Assembly (NCBI GenBank): GCA_046330135.1
Contig: JAXLTI010000004.1
Span: 930,001 to 994,000 of the forward strand
DNA length: 64,000 bases
Source of the DNA: CAYYFX01 sp046330135
GTDB taxonomy: Bacteria > ARS69
Direction of reading: 5' to 3'
The position numbers were made by a program, and so were the translations under genes. How positions within the stretch are numbered: position 1 is the first letter of the stretch; every line of letters begins with the position of its first letter. Below the pieces are notes generated by a model. The model was not told the DNA's origin. It was given only the letters and a program-made list of their open reading frames with translations, and made no database searches. Of the stretch, positions 8,886-17,265 are shown piece after piece.

Positions 8886-9137
8886 ATGGTCGAGAAAGTG
8901 CAGGAGCCCATCGAAGTGCTGTCGCGCTTCGTCGAGGGCAAGATCCAGCCGGTGCGCTTCCGCTGGCGCGGCCGCGTCTTCACCATCACCCGCGTCACGA
9001 GCGCGTGGATGCGCCGCGAGGGCGAGCAGCGCGAGCACTTCTTCTCGGTGGGTGTGGGCACGCGTGAGCAGTACGAGCTGTGCTACTGCCCGCAGACGTC
9101 GTTGTGGACGCTGGAGACTGTCCACGCGGAGGCATGA
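8886..9137 (+). CDS. DUF6504-like protein
   Basis: An 83-residue protein starting at ATG 8886 with GGGGAG 6 bp upstream. Its body (EPIEVLSRFVEGKIQPVRF, RWRGRVFTITRV, YELCYCPQTSLWTLETVH) matches the small DUF6504 family. In other bacteria such proteins often sit with ImuB/DnaE2-type translesion polymerase genes and are controlled with the SOS response. Here it stands alone, with no polymerase gene next to it, but directly under the palindrome at 8800-8815. Its biochemical role is unknown. Longer in-frame starts at 8808 and 8868 exist, but 8808 falls inside the palindrome. Confidence 0.75.
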   Translation: MVEKVQEPIEVLSRFVEGKIQPVRFRWRGRVFTITRVTSAWMRREGEQREHFFSVGVGTREQYELCYCPQTSLWTLETVHAEA

Positions 9138-9651
9138 TCTCCGCATCGGCTCCTCCGGGTCCGGGTGATGCCCCGTGCCGCGGTTCTGTGTGTCATCGGT
9201 GCTCCGGGCCGGTCGGGCGGGGCCATGGGAGTCCGGGCGGGGCCCGCGGCAAGCCTCCGGGCGACCAGCCACGGCTCTCTGTAGACACGACGATGACTCT
9301 GCCCACCGCCGGCTGGCTGGTGCGCAGAGTACAACCCGCACGCTCAGACGAGTCGGGCCGGCGTAACCGAGCCTATGGCGAGCGCCTGCGCTTCGACCGA
9401 TGCATCACGGCGCGGCGACCAGCCCGATCACGCAACTTGCGAAAAGACGCAGACGGGTTTCTCTTGATCCGGTGTGTCGAGGCGCGTACGGTCCTCCCGT
9501 CGACAGGGGCAAGACATGGGCACTGCCCTTTCCGCCGAAGCCGACTCGGCCTCTGGGTCCTGCATCTCCGCCGCCCCCTCGGCCCCGCGCCCTGCTCACG
9601 ACGGAAGGGCGGTTCATGCTGCCTTGGTAGGCGCTCGCCGGAGATGCGGCG
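9138..9651. other. Non-coding stretch, probably decayed DNA
   Basis: Short frames exist on both strands here, but none shows a family motif, a ribosome site and sensible composition together. The region lies between the DUF6504 gene and a truncated transposase and is plausibly remnant mobile DNA. No terminal inverted repeats were recognised. Confidence 0.4.
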
Positions 9652-10122
9652 ATGGACCACGATCAGGCAGATGGGAAGACGACGCCGAGCGAGCCCGTCC
9701 AGGACGACGCCAGTCGCACTACGAAGACGACCTGCGTTTTCCCCCGGGGCCCTAACGAGAAGCTCCGCGCTCTAGGCCTGGCCTGGGCGACCCACAACGT
9801 GTCGCGAACGAGCAGTACGCTGCACCTAAGCCGCGCGACCCTTTATCGCTGGATGGAGCAGTTCAAGGCGCAAGGCCTCGCAGGCCTCCTCGAACGCGAT
9901 CTTCACCGGCCGCATCCTCACCGCCGCGTTGACGCGGTGGTCGAGCGCATCATCCTCGAGCTGGCCCGGCAGCGCCCCTTACTGAGCGCCCCAGGCGTCG
10001 TACGGGAGCTCGGGCGACGGGGGTACGCGATCTCCGTCGGTGGCGTTCGCTGCGTCTGGGCACGCCTCGGCCTGGAAACGCGGCGCAAGCGCGCGATGGC
10101 CTCGCAGCAGGCTGCGCGGTAA
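9652..10122 (+). CDS. Truncated transposase: helix-turn-helix part only
   Basis: A 156-residue product. Residues ~45-85 form a helix-turn-helix (L-A-W-A-T-H-N-V-S-R-T..., L-S-R-A-T-L-Y-R-W-M-E-Q-F-K, G-L-A-G-L-L-E-R). A second one follows (R-P-L-L-S-A-P-G-V-V-R-E-L-G-R-R-G-Y), as in the N-terminal half of IS481/IS3/IS630-like transposases and integrases. The catalytic D-D-E core that should follow is missing: the frame stops after R-R-K-R-A-M-A-S-Q-Q-A-A-R. It is therefore either a transposase remnant or a domesticated DNA-binding protein. The start at 9652 is uncertain. Confidence 0.6.
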   Translation: MDHDQADGKTTPSEPVQDDASRTTKTTCVFPRGPNEKLRALGLAWATHNVSRTSSTLHLSRATLYRWMEQFKAQGLAGLLERDLHRPHPHRRVDAVVERIILELARQRPLLSAPGVVRELGRRGYAISVGGVRCVWARLGLETRRKRAMASQQAAR

Positions 10123-10389
10123 CTCTCGTCCCGCGGCCACGAGTTAGGCGACCTTAAGAAGTGTCTCAGGGATTCGTGACATATATCTTCGGGTATCGCC
10201 TGAAACCCACTTGCACCGGTCCTGCGAGGCGATCAGATTGTCCGTGGTGGCGCGGGAAGCGCCTTGAAGGTCCGCTTCCTCCGCCAGGCCGAGCGCCGCC
10301 CTGACCCTCCCAGGCCCTCGGCTTCGCCCCGTGCGTTGATCGCACGGAGCGCGTGACCCGCTCACGACGCGGTGATCGGAGGTGCCCCA

Positions 10390-12054
10390 ATGACTCATAC
10401 AGCCCGGACCATCGGTCCACGTGGCCTCGTGACGAGGCCCCTCGTCCCCGCCGCTCTCCTGGCGGCAGCGCTTTCGCTGACGCTCGGTGGATCAGCTGTC
10501 TGGGCCACCGATGGTGACTTCTGGGCTACATGGCCCAGTTCGGGGGATCCCACGAACGGAGTATGGGGTCCGGCGGTAGATATCGATCCAGCTCCCCTCC
10601 GAGGCGGCTTGTACGGTGTGCATGCGGCGCTCCTATGCGATTGGGCATCGCGTCACACCAGGCTCGTGCTCTTTCGAAACGAAATGATCGTCTTTGACCT
10701 TTCCGCTTCCGCGGGACCTTCTAATCCCACGTTCGTCCAACTGGATGGAAACGAAGACGACAAGATCTGGACCCCGAACCTGCATCAGCCGTTCTGCGGG
10801 GCGTACGTCGCCTTGGGGGATACGTTGCTGATCGTCGGGAACGATCTCGACGACACCTACGACAACAGAATCGCGATCACAATGGGATGGGCGTCGCTGT
10901 TGGACGCCGCCCACGCGCACGTGGTGCACGGCCGCGACGACTCCAACGACTTCTGGTTCAGTGCTGGCCCCAATGACCCGATTAATCAGCCTTGGGGCCA
11001 GTTGCCGGAATTCAGCGGCTTTCTGTCGCAGTGCAATCCCGCCCCGCCAGGCGGCCAGGTATATAGCTACGCGCGGTACTATCCAACTGTTGTCCTGCTG
11101 CCGGACCGAAGGGTTCTCCTTGTGGCGGGTGATACGTGGTTTGACTGCAACGGAGACCATAGCAACCAAGGGAACCAACCACCCGAGGAGTTCGCGCAGC
11201 AACCGCACTGGTTAATGTACGACCCGACGACGAACAGCTGGCAGCTCGACGACCAGCAGGGCGGCTTCCACAACCCCTTGCCCCCGGACCAACGAGGGAT
11301 GGCCGACTATCCCCACCTGAAGGTCCTTCCGTACGGGCTCTTCTGGAGTGGGAACGACGACATGAACTTCACGCACTATTACTCGAAGTTGTGGACGCCG
11401 CTTGAGCAGTGGGACGATCCGGTTCCGCCGACACCGGTCGAAAACCGGAAGCTGAAGAACCGTAATCGCGCATCCTGCGTGGTTTTGACCCTCGACGCTA
11501 CGAGCTCCGACATTCGCGTTCTGATGGTTGGGGGAGGGGTGGACTCCGCCCCTTCGAACGGTTCGGAAGGCGCCGAGATCATCACTTACACCAGGAACGC
11601 AAACGGTTCGGTGAGCTCGAGCGGCTGGGCAATTTCCGGAATGCAGTCCAACCAAGGCCGGCGCCTGGGGAACGCGGTCCTGTTGCCCACGGGACAGGTA
11701 CTGGAAGTGGGTGGCGAGGGCATGCCGGACGTGCCTGAGGGCCAGAACCACACGTGCGAGCTCTACACACCGGATTCAGGCGTTGGAGTATGGCAGTGGG
11801 CGGCGAGCATTGATGTTAATCACAACCGCGGTAACCACAGTACCGCGGCCTTACTCCCTGACGGACGCGTGGTCAGTACCGGGTGGGAGGGGGAGGGGGC
11901 CGGGCAATATGACGACACGTACCAGATCTACTATCCGCCGTATCTGTTCACAGCGGGAGGCGCGTTGGTGACGTCTCGCCCGACGATCGTGAGTACTTCC
12001 ACGGCGGACACTCTCTTCTACGGGGCTGCCGTTCGAGATCCCTCTTCAGAATGA
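10390..12054 (+). CDS. Secreted galactose-oxidase/glyoxal-oxidase-like protein, N-terminal part (frameshifted)
   Basis: ATG 10390 has GGAGG 7 bp upstream and a signal peptide (hydrophobic segment ending A-V-W-A). The kelch-type beta-propeller has motifs of the copper radical oxidase family: P-F-C-G-A-Y (Cys of the Cys-Tyr cofactor), A-R-Y-Y-P-T-V-V-L-L-P-D (Tyr) and N-H-S-T-A-A-L-L-P-D-G-R-V. In that last motif the His is kept, but the usual axial Tyr before it is Asn. The frame ends early at 12054 in the C-terminal all-beta domain. Removing one base from each of three G/C runs (near 12025, 12098-12108 and 12133) joins it to the next ORF. See that entry for the rest. Confidence 0.75.
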   Translation: MTHTARTIGPRGLVTRPLVPAALLAAALSLTLGGSAVWATDGDFWATWPSSGDPTNGVWGPAVDIDPAPLRGGLYGVHAALLCDWASRHTRLVLFRNEMIVFDLSASAGPSNPTFVQLDGNEDDKIWTPNLHQPFCGAYVALGDTLLIVGNDLDDTYDNRIAITMGWASLLDAAHAHVVHGRDDSNDFWFSAGPNDPINQPWGQLPEFSGFLSQCNPAPPGGQVYSYARYYPTVVLLPDRRVLLVAGDTWFDCNGDHSNQGNQPPEEFAQQPHWLMYDPTTNSWQLDDQQGGFHNPLPPDQRGMADYPHLKVLPYGLFWSGNDDMNFTHYYSKLWTPLEQWDDPVPPTPVENRKLKNRNRASCVVLTLDATSSDIRVLMVGGGVDSAPSNGSEGAEIITYTRNANGSVSSSGWAISGMQSNQGRRLGNAVLLPTGQVLEVGGEGMPDVPEGQNHTCELYTPDSGVGVWQWAASIDVNHNRGNHSTAALLPDGRVVSTGWEGEGAGQYDDTYQIYYPPYLFTAGGALVTSRPTIVSTSTADTLFYGAAVRDPSSE

Positions 12055-12136
12055 GGTGGCGTCGGAGATCGCGGAAGTGGCGCTGTTGGCGCCGGGGGGC
12101 GCCCACCCACGGAGTGGACTTCAATCAGCGCCGGGG
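12022..12136 (+). pseudogene. Three clustered one-base frameshifts joining two ORFs into one coding unit
   Basis: Reading the conserved protein (YGLPFEIPLQNEVASEIAEV, then L-L-A-P-G-G-A-T-H-G-V-D-F-N-Q-R-R, then V-L-L-S-H-A-V-V) needs frames 1, 2, 3 and back to 1 across these 115 bases. Each change equals one extra base in a G or C run. The net shift is +3, so the flanking ORFs are in the same frame. A single 1356-residue protein would result without the insertions. Homopolymer sequencing error and genuine gene decay cannot be told apart here. Confidence 0.75.
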
Positions 12137-12165
12137 TCCTGCTGTCTCATGCGGTCGTCACCGGA

Positions 12166-14463
12166 TTGGTAGCCGACACGCTCGTCGTCTCCGGCCCCCG
12201 CGACTCGACGTACGCGCCTCCCGGCAACTACATGCTGTTCTTGGTCGACACACACGGTGTCCCTTCGGTCGCGCGGTGGGTCAAAGTGCAACGCGGGGGG
12301 AGCTTCGTCGTCCAGAGTGGGCAGGCCGCGCGATGGGGCGCTGACGTGTGGCTGGGACGTGACTTCGATGTGCAGGCGGGTGGCAGGCTCACGATCCTCC
12401 CGGGCACGACCGTGCACGCTGACGCCAAGGCCCCTTCACAGGTGAAGATCACGGTCGAGGGGCAGGTTCTGGCGCAGGGGACGACGCAGCAGCCGATCCA
12501 CTTCAGGAGCATGAACGGTACCGGCGCGGCTGGGGAGTGGTATGGGCTGGTGTTCAACCTCACGGGGGCCGAGGGCACAAGCTATGGCTACCTGGGCTGC
12601 AGCCAGCCGACGAGCCATCTGGACCACGTGAAGATCGACGGCGCGCAGGTGGGGATCGAGATCGACAACCAGTGTGCCCCGGCGATCGCCAGCTTGTCGG
12701 TCACGAACCCTGGCAAGGTCCCGGGATCGAATCCGGGGGCGGACGCGGGGATCTACGTGAAGGAGACGGATCTCGAGCTTCAGATGGGTTGGTGGAAGAC
12801 GAGCGGTACGGGATGCACGCCACAGCAGCCGTGCTTCATCACCGACCCGGCTCATTGGGACCTCACGGGTCCGCTGAACGTAGTGGTAAGCAACTCCGTG
12901 CCGAGCGGCTCCGGGAGGGACCTCGGGGTTGGGGAGCCGGGAGTCGTCGACCTTGTGCCTCGCGCGAGGCTCGCGACGACGGGGGATGCGTCGGACCAGG
13001 TCGTCTTCCGCCCTCTTGTGATTTCGACCAACAACGAGTCGGGAGCGGACTGGGCGGGGATCTCTCTGGACGACCACTTCAAACACTCGATCGACTACGC
13101 GGACGTCGGCTACGCGATCAACCCCGTCTTCATGTTCATGGCGGATTCCTCGACCGTCGTTCGACATTCGAGGATCCATCATTTCCGCGACGTGGGAGTC
13201 TGGGTGGACGGCTCGAAGGGAGTCGGCGGGGTGATCACGGCGAATCTCATCGAACGGGGAAGCGGGCTAGCGCCCTCCGCGGGTAACGAGGGGATCTTCT
13301 CGGACTGGGCGGACCAACTGACGGTGACGAGCAATACGCTGGATCTCAGCGGGTCGCCGCAGCTTCAGGCAACTGGTCAGTACGGAGCGATCCACGTCCA
13401 TCAAGGAAAGACGTTCTGTCAGACGACTCCTCCGAGCCAGGTGACGGTCCTCTTGCAGAGCAATGTGATCAAGGGGAACAGCGCGTCATCCAGCGATCCG
13501 GGCACGCGCTCTGGGATTTGGCTGGACTGGGTCTGCGGGGGCTCGCTCCGCAAGTTCAACGTGCTTCAGAACACAGTCGCGCAGTGGAACTTCGCGGGGC
13601 TCCGCTTCGATCAAAGCGCGGACGTCCAGATCTCCTGCAATCGTGTAGAGAACAGCCATGCGGCCGTGGTGGTCAGCAGAGACGGCGAGCCGGTGGGGGT
13701 GAGCCTGCGCTTCCGGGACAACTTGTTCGACGTGGTCGCCAACCTGGATGCGCGTGGGACATTCGTGACGGACAACGCGGTCTACGCGAAGCTCGGTGGA
13801 TCAGTGGGACAGGGGGACCGCGGCAACAACCAGCTGATAGCGCGCTTGGGGCACAAGGCGGTCCTCGAGAATGACGAGATTCCCGCCAATCCGCCCAACC
13901 CGGACGTGCTCAACGCGCAGCGGAACTCCTGGCTGCTGAACGGAGTGCTCCAGACGACTGATCCGACAATTGTGGCCATCATCGGCACAGAGGTCTCAAC
14001 CGGACCGGACGTCGATCACTCGAATTTCTTGACCGAGGATCCCCCTGCCATCCCGACCTGCATGCCCCCCGCGGTGCCCGGTTCCGCCGCCCCGCCGATC
14101 GCGCGGCAGCAGCATGTAGCGGACGACGAAGGACGTCAGGCGGCGACCAGTGCTGAGCGCGTGGCAGTCGATGCGCCCGAGCGGTCGACCCTGGCAGGGA
14201 TCAGCCCCAACCCGATGAGGGGGCGAATCTCAATGGAGCTCGGAGTCGGCCATGGGGACGGTGGCGTCCACGCCGTCACCGTGTACGACGTAGGCGGAAG
14301 GCGGGTCCGGGACCTGCTACACTCGGATCTGCTCCCGGGTTGGTATCGGCTCTCCTGGGACGGGCGTGACGCGTCCGGAGGCCGTCTGCCCGCGGGAGTC
14401 TACTTCGTTCGCGCCGTAGGCCCGAAGGCCTCCACAGTCCGAAAGCTCGTCCTATTGGAGTGA
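12166..14463 (+). CDS. Secreted parallel beta-helix protein with FlgD-Ig-like C-terminal domain (distal part of split gene)
   Basis: About 765 residues. The first ~45 (A-P-P-G-N-Y-M-L-F-L-V-D, G-V-P-S-V-A-R-W-V-K-V) are the end of the galactose-oxidase C-terminal domain, so this ORF is the continuation of the one ending at 12054. A right-handed parallel beta-helix with repeated short strands follows (I-T-A-N-L-I-E-R, V-T-S-N-T-L-D-L, I-S-C-N-R-V-E-N). The last ~85 residues are a FlgD-Ig-like module (I-S-P-N-P-M-R-G, V-Y-D-V-G-G-R-R-V-R-D-L, Y-R-L-S-W-D-G-R-D, P-A-G-V-Y-F-V-R) that FCB bacteria use for secretion or surface attachment. TTG 12166 is only a nominal start and has no ribosome site. 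Confidence 0.75.
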   Translation: MVADTLVVSGPRDSTYAPPGNYMLFLVDTHGVPSVARWVKVQRGGSFVVQSGQAARWGADVWLGRDFDVQAGGRLTILPGTTVHADAKAPSQVKITVEGQVLAQGTTQQPIHFRSMNGTGAAGEWYGLVFNLTGAEGTSYGYLGCSQPTSHLDHVKIDGAQVGIEIDNQCAPAIASLSVTNPGKVPGSNPGADAGIYVKETDLELQMGWWKTSGTGCTPQQPCFITDPAHWDLTGPLNVVVSNSVPSGSGRDLGVGEPGVVDLVPRARLATTGDASDQVVFRPLVISTNNESGADWAGISLDDHFKHSIDYADVGYAINPVFMFMADSSTVVRHSRIHHFRDVGVWVDGSKGVGGVITANLIERGSGLAPSAGNEGIFSDWADQLTVTSNTLDLSGSPQLQATGQYGAIHVHQGKTFCQTTPPSQVTVLLQSNVIKGNSASSSDPGTRSGIWLDWVCGGSLRKFNVLQNTVAQWNFAGLRFDQSADVQISCNRVENSHAAVVVSRDGEPVGVSLRFRDNLFDVVANLDARGTFVTDNAVYAKLGGSVGQGDRGNNQLIARLGHKAVLENDEIPANPPNPDVLNAQRNSWLLNGVLQTTDPTIVAIIGTEVSTGPDVDHSNFLTEDPPAIPTCMPPAVPGSAAPPIARQQHVADDEGRQAATSAERVAVDAPERSTLAGISPNPMRGRISMELGVGHGDGGVHAVTVYDVGGRRVRDLLHSDLLPGWYRLSWDGRDASGGRLPAGVYFVRAVGPKASTVRKLVLLE

Positions 14464-14469
14464 GAAGCC

Positions 14470-15804
14470 ATGATTGCCAATCATCGCGCGGCCGCACATC
14501 TCACAGTGGCCGTCCTGCTGATGGCGCTGCCTGCTGGCGCGGTGCGAGCCACGACTCGTCACGTGCCCGCGGAGTACCCGACGATCCAGGGCGGGATCGA
14601 CGCGGCGGCATTCGGCGACACGGTCCTGGTCGCGCAGGGCACGTACACCGAGTACCTGAGCCGTGCTGTGCCGGGCTACGGCGTGCTCACCGCCATGGGT
14701 TTCCTGAAGGACGGGGTGACGGTCAGAGGGGAGGGCGGCTCGACCAGCACGATCCTTCAGCATGGGCAAGCGCCTACGCTGGTGGCGGTGGCTTTCATCG
14801 CGTACGCGCTAGCCTCGGAACAGACGGCGATCGAGGGTTTCTCGATCGTGAGCGACCGGCCGAATCGTGGTGGCATTTGGAACCTCTCCGGCAGGAAACT
14901 CCTGGCCCGTCGGTGCTTCTTCCGCGGACTCGATAGCGCGGGCATCAACGCAGCGTACTCCGATGGAGAGGTGTCTGTGGACTGCGGCTTTGAGGACTGC
15001 AGCCAGGTTGGGGCAGTTGGTCAGAATGAGGGGGACTGCGTTCTGACCCGCTGCACCTTCGTGCGTTGCAGCGAGTCGGCGGTGGTGCTAGGCGGCTATC
15101 GTGTCACGGACCATGCCGAGATCCGAGACTGTATTTTCGAGAACTGCAGCCGAAGTGGCACGGTTGGCGGCGGTGGTGGCGCGATCTCAATCGGGCGCTA
15201 CGCGGCAGGCGCCGTCATCGACGGGTGTGTCTTCACGGGGAACGTCTCTGGCGCGAACGGAGGCGCAATAGCCATCGGCAATTCGGGCCCCGCGATTCAG
15301 ATCAGCAATTGCCTGTTCCGCGATAGTCAATCGCAGTACTTCGGCGGGAGTGTCTATCTGTCCGGCGCTGGCGCGATCAGCGGGAATACGTTCTTCGACA
15401 GCGCAGTCCACGACCCGACGGAAGGAGGAGGAGCCGCCGTCTTCTTCTCGAACACTTACCATGGCGAGATCGACAACAACATCATCGCGTCCACGCACGG
15501 CGCGGCGGCGGTCGCCGCCCTGGCCTCGTCCATCACCTCAGGCTGCAATGACTTCTGGGATAACCCAGACGGCGTGAGCTACAACTACACGATCGGTGCC
15601 ACGGACCGGATCGCCGATCCCATGTTCTGCGACTCTTCGACCGCGGACTTGCGACTCAATGCGGAATCGCCGTGCCTCCCGGAGCACTCGGGTGGATGCG
15701 GATTGATCGGGGCGCTTGGCCAGGGGTGTGGAACGGTTGCCGTGGAGCCGCAAAGCTGGGGCAGGATCAAGGCGGCCTACCGTGTGCCGCAGGAGGGTGA
15801 GTGA
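14470..15804 (+). CDS. Secreted right-handed beta-helix protein with WG-K-YR C-terminal tail
   Basis: 444 residues with a signal peptide (hydrophobic run ending in A-R-A-T-T). It opens with the usual H-V-P-A-E-Y-P-T-I-Q-G-G-I-D-A-A segment of pectate-lyase-like beta-helix proteins, followed by Cys-rich coils (C-x-F-x-x-C repeats). The end is V-A-V-E-P-Q-S-W-G-R-I-K-A-A-Y-R plus six residues, nearly the same as the tail of the protein at 50881. The gene starts 7 bp after the split oxidase gene and overlaps the next start by 1 bp (TGATG), so the three are probably cotranscribed. No catalytic residues can be assigned; a surface or adhesive role is inferred. Confidence 0.8.
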   Translation: MIANHRAAAHLTVAVLLMALPAGAVRATTRHVPAEYPTIQGGIDAAAFGDTVLVAQGTYTEYLSRAVPGYGVLTAMGFLKDGVTVRGEGGSTSTILQHGQAPTLVAVAFIAYALASEQTAIEGFSIVSDRPNRGGIWNLSGRKLLARRCFFRGLDSAGINAAYSDGEVSVDCGFEDCSQVGAVGQNEGDCVLTRCTFVRCSESAVVLGGYRVTDHAEIRDCIFENCSRSGTVGGGGGAISIGRYAAGAVIDGCVFTGNVSGANGGAIAIGNSGPAIQISNCLFRDSQSQYFGGSVYLSGAGAISGNTFFDSAVHDPTEGGGAAVFFSNTYHGEIDNNIIASTHGAAAVAALASSITSGCNDFWDNPDGVSYNYTIGATDRIADPMFCDSSTADLRLNAESPCLPEHSGGCGLIGALGQGCGTVAVEPQSWGRIKAAYRVPQEGE

Positions 15805-16364
15805 TGAGCGTGAATCGCGCATTTGCGATCCTCGGAGGCGCGCTGCTGCTTGCGACAGCGAGCGAGGCGCGCCAGGCGACCGGCGGTCTGCAGGACGTGG
15901 CGGTCATCCAAGACGGGCACGGAGCGGCGAGGATTCTGTTTCGGTTGTCGAATCAGGTCCGTACGCTCTCCCAGATCAGGGTATGGAAGGCGACTCTCAG
16001 AGTGCCTCTGGCGGGACTCCCGGCGGGCCGTGAGCTGAGGTTGCGGGCTTATCCGGTGACCGCGGCGTGGAACCCCTCGACCGTGAGCTGGACGGGGTGG
16101 AGGCGGCCGGGTGGCGACTTCGACGACGAGGTCTTCGCCGAGCGGACCGTGGACCTTCGCACGGGACCAACGGAAGTGGTGCTCGACGTGACGGGACTGG
16201 TCAAGGAGGTCGTGGAGCGCCGGATGCCCGGAGACGGCTTCATCCTGTCCGTGGATCCACGCTCTGGTGTGGGCTTGCCGGTCGCGGACCTTCCTCGGTT
16301 TGTCGGGCTGGGGGCGGCGACGTTGCAGGTGACCTACCGGAAGTCGCTCCAAGCGGATTCCTGA
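15804..16364 (+). CDS. Secreted DNRLRE-domain protein
   Basis: 186 residues starting at ATG 15804, with AGGAGG at 15791-15796. A signal peptide ends near A-S-E-A-R-Q. The mature part is one DNRLRE/disaggregatase-related beta-sandwich: A-R-I-L-F-R-L, W-K-A-T-L-R-V-P-L, then S-T-V-S-W-T-G-W-R-R-P-G-G-D-F, E-V-V-L-D-V-T-G-L-V and F-I-L-S-V-D. Such domains occur on secreted, often carbohydrate-related or structural surface proteins of FCB and PVC bacteria. It is translationally coupled to the beta-helix gene before it. Unlike its neighbour it has no recognisable C-terminal sorting tail. Confidence 0.75.
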   Translation: MSVNRAFAILGGALLLATASEARQATGGLQDVAVIQDGHGAARILFRLSNQVRTLSQIRVWKATLRVPLAGLPAGRELRLRAYPVTAAWNPSTVSWTGWRRPGGDFDDEVFAERTVDLRTGPTEVVLDVTGLVKEVVERRMPGDGFILSVDPRSGVGLPVADLPRFVGLGAATLQVTYRKSLQADS

Positions 16365-16610
16365 GGGGCGGTGCGAGTCGGCGAATTCAGTCGGAAGGGC
16401 TGCCTGGAGTGCGTGGGGCAGCGCCGATAACGAGCGAGGGCGGACGAGCACGCTGAGCGGATCCGTCTCCGGAATCCCGCCACGACGGGGTCGATTCGGG
16501 GGGACTCCAGTAGACAGCAGTCGACTCCCGAGCACTCGGTAACCGGCGGCACGTTGGGGGGCCATGAAGCTAAGTCCTTATCCTCCAACGACTTCCGTAT
16601 TTCGCAGGCC

Positions 16611-16641
16611 GTGGGTTCGATTCCCATCGCCTTCGACTCCA
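16611..16641 (+). other. tRNA 3'-end-like fragment (possible attachment-site remnant)
   Basis: GTGGGTTCGATTCCCAT (16611-16627) folds as a 5-bp T stem with a standard TTCGATT loop. It is followed by seven bases (CGCCTTC), a possible discriminator G and A-C-T-C-C-A. No complementary 5' acceptor strand, D arm or clean anticodon arm is found upstream, so a whole tRNA is not present. Integrated islands often end in such 3' tRNA pieces, and this one lies at the right edge of the accessory stretch. Confidence 0.4.
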
Positions 16642-16646
16642 ACCTG

Positions 16647-17117
16647 TCAGCCGCCGTACGGCATCGCGGGGACCTTGCCGAGGAGCCGCGCGTAGACGGC
16701 GAGCGCGCCGCGATGATGCGCCGTGTGATCCGCGATCCCGGTGAGGATCGAGCTGAGCGGGGCGCCGGCCATGATCCCCTCGGGCAGCGGCTGCGCCAGC
16801 TCCGCCGGCGACTTCCCGCCGAGGACGGTCATGGCCGTCTTCATCGAGCGCTCCCACCAGGCGCGCGCGTCTTTCAGGGACGTGACCTTGCGGACCTTCG
16901 CTTCGTGCGCCGCGAAGTCCAGGTCGAAGCCCTCCGGACGGAGCGCGCCCTCCAGGAACCAATCCACGGTCTGCGCCGTGTGCGCCACGTGGTGCGCCAC
17001 GGTGAACATCTCCGACTTCGGCGTGAAGGAAGAGTCCTTCTCGTCGAAGGACTTCGTGGTGGTGTCGAAGAACGTCTTCACGTTCTTCAAGGCGGAAACG
17101 GCGGCGGCGCCATTCAT
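16647..17117 (-). CDS. DinB-family (four-helix bundle) protein
   Basis: A 156-residue helical protein. The first His of the putative metal triad is in V-A-H-H-V-A-H-T (about residues 41-46), and the typical C-terminal D-H-T-A-H-H-R-G-A-L-A-V-Y-A-R-L is present. DinB/YfiT-like proteins are small metal-binding enzymes, many of them thiol-dependent transferases, and some members are stress-induced. The ATG at 17117 has GGAGG 7 bp upstream. A 25-bp tandem repeat occupies the region just upstream (17145-17265), where its promoter should be. The specific reaction is unknown. Confidence 0.85.
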   Translation of the reverse strand: MNGAAAVSALKNVKTFFDTTTKSFDEKDSSFTPKSEMFTVAHHVAHTAQTVDWFLEGALRPEGFDLDFAAHEAKVRKVTSLKDARAWWERSMKTAMTVLGGKSPAELAQPLPEGIMAGAPLSSILTGIADHTAHHRGALAVYARLLGKVPAMPYGG

Positions 17118-17144
17118 CGAGAGCCTCCAAGTTCGGGTGCTGGC

Positions 17145-17265
17145 GTGAGCGTCACGCTCGGATGCTGGGGGTGAACGTCACATTGGGATGCCGGGGTGAA
17201 CGTCACATTGGAATGCCGGGGTGAACGTCACATTGGGACGTCGGGGCGAACGTCACGAAGTCCCG
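17145..17265. repeat. 25-bp tandem repeat containing GTGAACGTCAC, about five units
   Basis: Three clean 25-bp units begin with GTGAACGTCACATTGG at 17171, 17196 and 17221. A diverged 26-bp unit precedes them at 17145 and a partial one follows at 17246. Each begins with an interrupted palindrome GTGA-ACG-TCAC. The last unit covers the stop codon of the phosphatidyltransferase gene at 17253. The array fills the upstream region of the DinB-like gene and may be a set of protein-binding sites. Confidence 0.85.

Noticed and set aside
16554..16641. Complete tRNA or tmRNA gene
   Set aside because: Only a T arm and 3' acceptor-like end are present; no matching 5' acceptor strand or D arm, and no tmRNA tag frame.
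17145..17265. Possible CRISPR array
   Set aside because: The 25-bp units abut directly without spacers, so this is a simple tandem repeat; no cas genes are near.
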